Of a stretch of 64,000 bases of DNA, positions 55,620-64,000 are shown piece by piece; the first letter of the stretch is position 1; each line of letters begins with the position of its first letter. The translations under genes were made by a program, and so were the position numbers. The stretch is from Ornithodoros turicata (taxonomy: Eukaryota > Arthropoda > Arachnida > Ixodida > Argasidae): contig NC_088201.1 of the NCBI RefSeq assembly GCF_037126465.1, positions 224,632,016 to 224,696,015 on the forward strand, in the 5' to 3' direction. The notes below the pieces were generated by a model. It was not told where the DNA came from and searched no databases. It saw only the letters and a program-made list of their open reading frames with translations.

Positions 55620-56500
55620 TCCAGGCGCATTTCGGCCAAGGTTGCTCCCGTCAACTTCGTCGTTTGAGGCTGGACATTGTCACCAAGAAGAATAATTTCT
55701 CGCGGAGAACATCCTCGGCATTGTCTTGTAATGAATTGTCTTGTGATGTGCGAATTGCGTTTCGCACGGCACCCCCTATCAACGTGCAGTACTGGGCATT
55801 AATCGTGGCCTCTTGTTCTAAGAAGTCGGCATAGATGACATCCCGTATGTCCCAGAAGACTGTTCGCATGGGCTTCCCAGCAGACGGCTTCACCTTGCCG
55901 TTCTTTTGCGGCGGGGAATCCATATGTCGCCGTTCCATGGTGCTTGTTTGTGTCTCTGGGATGGAATGAGCCAACCAGGTTTCCATCGGATGTGATGATT
56001 AAAAAAATTCGCCTCCGTCGGATTGGAACCGGTTCAGCAGCTGCTCAGAGACTGCCATGCGCGCTCCCCTCAAGCCAGGTGTCGGGGAAGCCATCTTGCA
56101 CAGACTTCGCGGCATAGTAGGTGCTCGTGAATGATTGTGACCACACTGCCGAACTGCTACTCGCCGGTTCGCGAGGATAGCTCGCTCAACCCCTACGATG
56201 TTCACTGGCGTGACTGCAGTCAGACGAACGTGCCCATGTGGTCCATTCGTCACCGTATCCCGTCCTCCGCCAAACTGTCTTCACCATTCGCACACTCTTT
56301 CCCATGATATCGTTTGTTCCCCATACTGTACCTGCAATCGTTGCAAAATCTCAGCTGGTTTGACGTTCGTTCTCCCTCGCAAGGAACTTGGTTATGCGTC
56401 GCTGTCCCACAGCTACAGACACAATACTCGACGCCATGATAGCTGCCGCTGCTGCACGTGCCACTGGCACGAGAGGGATTGCGTTTCGTCCTCCGAAAGT
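55620..56500 (-). pseudogene. Decayed mariner-type transposase
   Basis: The frame 55986-55651 has TWLAHSIPETQTSTMERRHM, then MRTVFWDIRDVIYADFLEQE, the mariner SPxxKK and FWDxxGVxxxDF region. Upstream, in other frames, come a helix-turn-helix part (ERAILANRRVAVRQ) and IIHEHLLCREVCARWLPRH-type sequence. Several frameshifts; ends not identified. Confidence 0.75.
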
Positions 56501-56599
56501 TTCATTCAATTAGACTAACTCACTGACTTGCTCACACGTTACACTGACTTAATTAACGTTACGTGTAAGCGCCGTGTTTACCTTATTTTTTGGAACAGG

Positions 56600-56700
56600 A
56601 ATACGATAGTATACAACGATATATAGTACGATATAGTACGATATGTAACGATATAGTACCATATATACGATATATAGTATAGCAAATACAACGAGGTATC
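56600..56700. repeat. GATATA-rich low-complexity tract
   Basis: Irregular repeats of ACGATATAGTA/GATATATAGTA. Confidence 0.7.
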
Positions 56701-56886
56701 GCCAGTCATTGCACTCGTAACGTACCGCCGACTTCGCGTTAAATGTTTGAGCCGCAGGTGAAGCACTTCTGGCAAATGATAGAATTACCGTACCTTACAC
56801 AGGTTGCCGAATGCGATCTAGTTCTTTTTCCACATTTAATAGGTTAACCTGTAAGTGTGTGAGCCACACTAAATGGAGAAATACTA

Positions 56887-57306
56887 CGAGGGGTGTTCAA
56901 GTCAAACCGGGACTTTTCATTTTTCGCAAAAGTAAAATGAACTTACAGGCAATAAATTAGTTTTATTTTTCGACGTAATCTCCAGCTGCACTAATGCACA
57001 TGCCCCAGCGTTTCACGATGGCTTGGATGCCAGCAGCATAGATATCCTAAATCCTGAAGTCTTCTGTGGATTCCAGATGAGTTTACGCCATCATTGACGA
57101 GAAACTTCATGAAAATTCGCTGTCCGATGCGCGCGCTCACCTCGTTGTCGGCCATCTTGCGCAGCACGTGTCTTCTGCACAAACTTTGGACCACCACGTG
57201 GTGAACGCGGAGGCCTGTCGCGTGTCACAATGGCGAAAAAGAAGTAGCGCGAGCCATTTGTACTCTCAGGAGACAGAAAGTCCCGGTTTGACTTGAACAC
57301 CCCTCG
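56887..57306 (-). mobile_element. mariner deletion derivative with perfect TIRs and TA TSD
   Basis: Ends CGAGGGGTGTTCAAGTCAAA and its complement, flanked by TA at 56885-56886 and 57307-57308. The minus strand still encodes the transposase N-terminus (MADNEVSARIGQRIFMKF) and, after a large internal deletion, the C-terminus (KRWGMCISAAGDYVEK). 420 bp against about 1.3 kb for a full mariner. Confidence 0.9.
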
Positions 57307-57474
57307 TATTATTCGGGAGTCAGTGCATGACAACATGCTCTTTGCACACTTGCTTGGTGGCGGTACACATGCGATTAACTGTAAAGCAATGGACTGTTTG
57401 CAGCCTTTGACATGTTTGGGACAAGTTACACGATATTTTTTTTATGTGAATGTAATGTAAGGCTAGCTCGTGGA

Positions 57475-57610
57475 TGAACTCCATAATGTAAAAGCATGAG
57501 GCTGGGCAAAAAGAGGGACGACACACAACACACGACTCAAGTCTGTTGAGCCGCGTGTTCGTGTCATCCCTCTGTGTGGCCGGTCTCAGGCTTTTACATT
57601 ATGGAGTTCA
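57475..57610. repeat. Foldback element, about 136 bp
   Basis: TGAACTCCATAATGTAAAAG at the left is exactly mirrored at the right; the interior pairs imperfectly (AGAGGGACGACAC with GTGTCATCCCTCT). Confidence 0.8.
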
Positions 57611-60600
57611 TAACGGAGGCAATCTTACACGGCTAGAATCTTCTTGGGGAACTCATGCGGCCTGAAAAAAAAAGCGTACAAACCGTAGTTTTCCATAGTA
57701 TCAAACGCTTACGGCAAGAGAAGCCGTCGTGTGGCTGGAAGAATGCAAGGAAGGGGTACACCACAACAGTAACCCCTAATTCCTGAGAGACCTACGCTTT
57801 GGTGCAGTATACCGACAGCACGCAGAGGGATGTCTACTCCTGTTGGAGGCGGAGGCCCTAGCGGAAACATGACCAAACATTATGCCATTAATTTGATCGT
57901 TTTTCTACCTGGTAGCTATAGTTATTGATGACACGATGAGTGGTCGCTTTTGATGGCAGTTGCGCCAGTTGACTACAGGGAAAGTAGGTTAAAAGTTTAA
58001 GGTTGGGGTTCGCGGATATAACGAACACAATACCATTAGAGCAGTAAAACAGTATTGTGTCCAAAAAACTCTGACAGGAAGATTGTAAATGCACACTGCG
58101 TTATGTGCACTAAATTATGTCTTAAATGCGCATCATCTCAAGTTCAAGGTCAAAGTGATCTAATATATCTTGGCTGTAAGTAGTGGTATACTTTATGCTG
58201 CTTGCTGGCTATTCAGACACATATTCGGCAACGAGATGTCTACACTAAGGTGTTCCCTAGATACGGGTACTGTAGCGGAAGGGTAGCGGATAGTATTTAC
58301 GCTACCTTTATTTGGGAGTGGGTGCGGTACCGCGGTACTTCTTCAAATTTGTAGCAACGCTAGTCTTGCGCTTTCTTTTTGTGGAGTAGGGTATTCAGTT
58401 ACTTCGTTCATAGTTTGCTTTACTTCTTCATACACCCTCAGGCTCACAGGCGGGACAAGCGCTTGTTTTCTTTAATATATTAACTTCTGCATTCCTTGCA
58501 AGTGCATGATGTCACAATATCATCACCACTGGTGGGGTCCAGCTGATGAGTCATTCCGGGAATCTCAAGACAACAGTTTTGAATGGCACGTATCCTGCTG
58601 ATACAAGTTCACATATACTAAATACTCTTCTAATTTGTAGTGATGTGCCCAGAAGTGTGGACCAGAGGAAGTATGTCAAATTCAGAGCTCCACTATTTTA
58701 ACTGTTCGAGAAATATAGTACTTCCGGTGCATCGCGCAAAGTCGGCACATATGTCAGCGGCACAGTTATCACAGCAAAAGCCGAGCGCGCGAGCGAACAC
58801 AATTTACCTCGGGCAAGCCAGCGAGAGATGAACAACGTGGCTGCAAGGAACATTGTGCTGTATGGCGCAATCATTTTCAGTAGGGTCAGTGCAGTCAAGG
58901 TGTGTATTCATAGCCTGTTATGTTTGCACAGATTCAAACGACACCTTTTAGTATTTGCTGTTGACCAGGTTCTCTGGTTACTCGAGTCGATCAATATTCA
59001 AGTGTCAAGTCAATTAAAATTCAATATCCACCTCACCTACAACATCTACCAGAAAAGTCGCAGCTTCCCTCTCGCGACACAGGTGGGATTATCAGAACTC
59101 ATGTCATATCTGATAGGCGAGATGATAGCCTGTGCCCTCGTAGACCTTATGAACTGGAACGGGTTTGTAGCAAACACCTGTGCACTGAAAAGAAAAAAAA
59201 AGCATGCACACTTTGCGCTACTGGTTGGTGGGAGGTAAAGCACTTGAAAATTGATATGGACACAGTATAGAGCTGTTCTCCTCCCTTCCTTGTTTGTTTA
59301 CTGCTGTCACTCATTCGTAAACACCGTGATCAATAAAGCAATATTTACCAGCTTTGATGTCTCTAGAATGTATTTTACTGTGTAGTGGCTGTCTGGTTAC
59401 TCCAGGAGGGTATATGGCAGACCTCGATTGTGCATGAAAGGGATACTGTTGTGATCGTCCAGTGTTCACTACCAAACCATCCAGTGTACCTCTATCAAGA
59501 CAGGAGACATTCAATGCTGCCCACAAACACCTGAAAGAAAATGAAAACGTCACCTCAGTGAAAGACAATAAACATACACATTGTCAGTCAGCACCCACTG
59601 CATCGCACATCAAAAAGGCAAAAAATGTTGTATGCTTCAGAATGAAAGTTTTCCCTTACGGTATGTACAGCACATGCTTTGAGGACGTTTCTGCACTGCT
59701 TTCCTAATTGTCCCCAGAGCCACCTTGTAAACTGTTTGTAGGCGACGTACTGAAACTTCCTGCATGTACCATGGGCAGCGTAAAATTATGATATGTAACT
59801 TTACTGATAATAAACTGGAGGCTCACGTTAATGAGCTCACTTGTGCACTTCGCTGTTCCTGAGAAGGACGTAGTCGTCGCTTTGTCTCACGTAGCAGTAG
59901 AACACCTTGAGCACCTCAGTGTGCAGGCACAGTGTTTCAAAGCACTGATTTCTTGTAATGCAACCGGTGCGCTACTTCAGTAACGCCTCATTTCGCGGCA
60001 ACAAAGGCATTCCTCTGCCGCCGGCATCGGCACGCATTTGCCGCAAGTACACCTGAACTAAAGGAGCAATACCACATTTCCGCTGTGCGGCTCAACATTT
60101 TCATTACACATAAGGACGGTTTCCCACGAGAACAGGCGACAGCGATGGCGGCAATTCATCCTCCGTCGACGATTCTGCAGATCACATCGTGTCGTGCTGT
60201 GTCTCCGGCGTGCCCTCGTTTGCCGGGGTGACTGCTCGACCGTCCGAAGCTAGAGGGCACTCAGGTTTGGTAAATTCCACACTGCGCGGAGCGTAACCCA
60301 AAACATTTCGGTTTCGCCACAGACCCGAACGCGGATGAGAAACGCGAGACCACCCATAGCCGATACGAGCCGACCCAGTGTTCTTGCTTACGGAGTACTC
60401 AGCCTTGCGTTCGAAGTCAATCTTTGAAATTCGATTACTCAAAGAAAAACGAGATTCCAAAAGAAATATTTCGTAACTGAGATGTGCTGTTCCTAGCCTT
60501 TCATAAAATCATAATGTTAACCCTGGTTGCAATTCACTTTACAGTTCCTTTAAGAACATCGATAATAAGTTCGGTAGTATATAGGTGGTATTTCGTGGCA

Positions 60601-63540
60601 ACAGTAATATTTTTCTCTCATTCTGACCGTCAAGAAGACTCGCGATAAACCTCAGTGCATCATGAAACACAAGTAAACCTGAATCGATTGTGTGTCTGAA
60701 TGTCTGTATGACATTCGTTTGAAATGCGGTTGTTCCTACATCGCGCCAAGTGTTCGCCACGCGCTTACGTGAACATCGCTACAGCTGTGAGGTGACACAG
60801 GGGACACTATGGGACCACACGAGATCCTGTGGGTGCAAAGGCAGATTCGATTGTGTGCAGATAAAAGGGAAACACAAGGATGAAAGAGAAATACTTGAAG
60901 CACTTTTGATAAAATAATTCGGAAATGTGTCTAAGTTGCTCAGTTGCTTTGTGTGAAAAGCAACTGGATTTTCTTCGTTTTTATAAACAGTAGGCGTGTG
61001 CTCTGAATAAACTCTTGTTGCAAGTGCGCTTCTGTGTTGTGTGTTACGTCAGCCCGTCAGTTTCCTCCTGTGTTTTAGCGCCTTTACTTCAGTTATGCAG
61101 TACCAACAGGGCCGACGCTTTGTCGTTTTCTCATTGGCATGCCTCCGTGTCGTCACGCAAACTGTTCGGTTAGAACGACACGGTCACCACCACCGCGATA
61201 AAATGCTCCATGCGATCGCTATAAGCACACATATACTGCACGTCGCATGTTACTGCGAACATAGGACATAATGGTAGGACAATTCTACGCTAGCGTTTTG
61301 TTTAACTCGTTTATTTACGTCAGCGTCTTCAAAAGAGGGTCAGTTGGTCTAATTCACCCGAGGATTTTTCGAAAGTACAGTACAAGATGTCGTCCCACAT
61401 CCAGGTTTGGAACCGCGTCAGTGAAGCACCGCTGAAATGAAAGACAGTCATTTCATGAGATGCGTTACCGCAATATGGAATCCGTACTGCTTGTAAAGGC
61501 GTTGCAGGAATTCGTTCCAGACTCGCAATCAAGACAACCGTGACATTTCGATATTGGAGTTAATTACGCGGCTCCTCCATTACAGTGCGTGCTAAAACAA
61601 TAGATGTACATCGTACGAGTAGATGAAGGCGATCAGAAGAACAAGGGCATACAACCACACGGGCCGCAGCCGCATTTCCCCTCCCCGACGTCACCCATAC
61701 GTCTTCCTACTTGCGAATTACGTACCATGTGGATTCTAACGATTTATAATGACCAGGGTAAATTATTGGAGCCAGAGTCGGCGAAAAGCGGAGTAGGGAC
61801 TTCGTAGATCAAGAAATACACAGCCCGTGGAATCGTACCTACGAAACTATGAACTGTCTCTTTGAATCGTGTGGACACTGACCAGTAGTTTATCCAGAAG
61901 CGCAAGCTCGGAGGTGGGGGGGTTGGAAACACTTGGGTCTGCAGGCACTGAAACTGTATCTCAAGGTAAAGTTGGCTTCCCTCATGTATAGCAGAGGCAG
62001 GCACAAAAAGAAGTGTCAAGTCCGAGATTGCCGTAGAACGTCCAAAGTTTCGCGAAGTCGATGGGGCTACACCAAAACGCGGCCCACAACGCGACAGCTT
62101 GTACGTATTAAAGACACTGTAGCATCAATTCCCAGTGAATTTCGAAACTATAGTGTGATTTCATTTATCCTGGACCACTCATCGCAGTAGCGAAAATCCC
62201 ACGCGAATAGTGGCCTAGTTTGACTATTAGTCGACGGGATACATGACAAGAACAGACGCCGGATGTTGAGAGTATTCCAGAATTCCCTCTCTTGTAAAAC
62301 GAGAAAGCGTCACAGCCGGAGAACCAACGAGGGCACGATCTTGAGAAGGAATGCCGCGGCCGTCTCATACAGTTATGGTACGTCCAGACGGCGCGTCCTC
62401 TCCTCTGAGCGCCGTGTTCCACTGCTCTGCTTAAGCCTGGTCCGCACCGTCCGTCAGCGTCTCTGTGTGTCGGGCGCATGGGTTTCCAATTCACTATTTG
62501 TTGCTTATTATTCGATCCCCCGTAGGTTCGAGAGTCCTGCTCGCGTCCGACACAAAACGAAGGGTGAGCTATCGAAGGTAAATTAAATTTAGCAAACACA
62601 CAATACTCATGCGACGAATTGCTTGAAGTGTCAACTCTCAAGCAATGCGAAGTCTATGTTTTTTACTCCTCTTGGTTTGAGACATTCGGGTAGGACCTTC
62701 AAAAGTCAAAAGCAGTGCTACAGAATCGCGCTTTTCTGTCTATAGGGAAATAAATTTTACTTAGGACCGCCTGGGATCGGCCCAGAAAGCAAAACAAATG
62801 CGTCACTGAATATTTGGAGAGTATTATTGGGTAATTGAACAAGGTAGTATTTCTCATCCCGATAGCTACCTACTGGGGCTGGCATAGGATGTACCTGAAT
62901 AACTCTTCACGGACAATCCGCGAGTGTCACCCTCAGGACATTCTGGGAATACACATCGAAGGACGAGGACACGACGCACGCAACGCAACGTAAGCGCAAC
63001 GAAAGCGCTGATTGTAAGATTCAATTTTAGACATTCTGCTGCTAATTCAATTCAAGTATTTCACGCGGTTACTCTGGACATCATAAGTTCTGTTTAGCTT
63101 TGGATTGGTTCCGCTATGGCGCTGTCACTGAACACTCTTTACTTCATTGCCTGAATGTCAACTAGTTATACTCACCGCTACCTCAACAAAGATTTTTCTG
63201 TCATGTTCATCCCATTCGGCCATTCTAGTCTGTGAAAGAATACGTGATCAATTACTTCAAGTTATCAGTACGTACGCAAACATTCAGTTCATAGGTAGAT
63301 TCAATGTCATGTGAGGTTTCGGAATTTCGGTGGCTGCTACCTATACAAGACGGTATTGCAAATTCCAGAGTTTGCCGTCCACGCGGAAAAGCAAGAAAGC
63401 AAACACACCTTCCTTCGCGGTTATTGCACAAGCTTAAAGGGACCTGATCTTTGTGTTGCTCTCTCGGCCCGCTAGACCCTTCGTTATTGGACATGCATGC
63501 TGGTAAACTGCTGGCTGAGCTAAGGCGAAGAGCGTTCCGA
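57611..63540. other. About 5.9 kb with no recognisable gene
   Basis: Scattered ORFs under 160 codons without motifs. On the minus strand an acceptor-like CTTTCATTTCAG near 61440, a short frame to a stop near 61329 and AATAAA at about 61309-61314 could be a host gene's last exon, but no mate exon is identified. Confidence 0.3.
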
Positions 63541-63599
63541 CCGGACGGTGCGACACCATACACACATACATGCATGCATGCACGCGCTCACGCACATAC

Positions 63600-63640
63600 A
63601 ACCCAACCCAACCCAACCCAACCTAAGCTAAACCTAAACC
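63600..63640. repeat. (AACCC)n and degenerate CCTAA-like repeats
   Basis: Four AACCC units followed by AACCTAAGCTAAACCTAAACC. It resembles a decayed arthropod telomere-type tract (CCTAA), but short. Confidence 0.5.
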
Positions 63641-63670
63641 TTAACCGAGCCTTAATTAAGGCTCGGTTAA
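63641..63670. repeat. Perfect 30-bp palindrome
   Basis: TTAACCGAGCCTTAA is followed at once by its own reverse complement, without loop. Confidence 0.95.
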
Positions 63671-63684
63671 GGCATGTAAGTTAT

Positions 63685-63854
63685 CTTACAGATTAACATG
63701 GCTTCTATGGCTGCACGCAGAAAAACAGATACTCATGGAACGATGCGGTAGCACCAGAGGACACGTGTTTCGCCGGATCTGTGATATCATCTGTTATTAT
63801 CTGTTAGTATCTGTTTTTCTGCGTGCAGCCATAGAAGCCATGTTAATCTGTAAG
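63685..63854. repeat. Foldback element with perfect 47-bp arms
   Basis: Arms 63685-63731 and 63808-63854 are exact complements around a 76-bp centre. MITE-like. Confidence 0.9.
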
Positions 63855-64000
63855 TTTGAATTACAAACACGTCTAGTATCATTTATTTTTTCCTTTAATG
63901 GCTTTTTTCCCTGCATTATAATTCTCTGGCTTGCACTGTGGCATTGAGGAGTGCTCAGTCACCCTCCCAGGTGTATATCGCTCGCCGAGTGACCCCTGGT

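Noticed and set aside
61309..61930. Host gene exons on the minus strand
   Set aside because: Splice-like sites and AATAAA exist, but the two candidate exons do not join in phase and no family motif is visible.

Overview
This window looks like animal nuclear DNA, most plausibly from an arthropod and perhaps a tick or other chelicerate. That guess is inference from TE content and gene style; nothing here fixes the species. Genes are sparse and spliced, and most recognisable sequence is transposable: one complete Polinton/Maverick, the end of a second, several LINEs, a Penelope-like element (PLE), hAT and mariner elements, tRNA-derived SINEs and many foldback or MITE-like hairpins.

Centrepiece (18287-33722): a complete 15.4 kb Polinton with about 1.2 kb terminal inverted repeats, AGT...ACT ends and a perfect 6-bp target duplication (gggaca). 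From the left it holds: a TIR promoter and small helical gene X1 (+); protein-primed family-B DNA polymerase (-, short intron near its C-terminus); a divergent control region with two cassettes of four contiguous p53-like decamers plus a CRE; an accessory unit on + (spliced paralogues A and B, then gene C); and a late block on - (adenain-like protease, major capsid protein, pVI-like protein, penton-type minor capsid protein, chromodomain integrase, a 112-aa ORF, a pX-like basic protein, packaging ATPase, a 91-aa ORF). Most core genes carry frameshifts, in-frame stops or a lost catalytic residue, so this copy is a decaying provirus-like insertion.

Left part (1-18286): positions 1-816 are the right end of a second Polinton-like element with the same terminal hairpin design. 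A 5'-truncated LINE lies at 2190-3797. An AT-rich block (about 4-8.4 kb) holds intact homologues of Polinton genes X1 and C side by side with no core viral genes. A GH18 chitinase-like gene (-) has three exons (17668-17740, 15170-15440, 10742-10868); a chimeric Penelope-like element and a LINE fragment sit in its introns.

Right part (33723-64000): mostly decayed repeats. These include a non-autonomous hAT with perfect 8-bp TSD, a broken intron-containing hAT/BED gene, LINE 3' ends, a near full-length LINE whose ORF1 carries a 2A-like DVESNPGP motif, a degraded mariner, a mariner deletion derivative with perfect ends, and several long foldbacks. From 57.6 kb to the end I recognise no gene.
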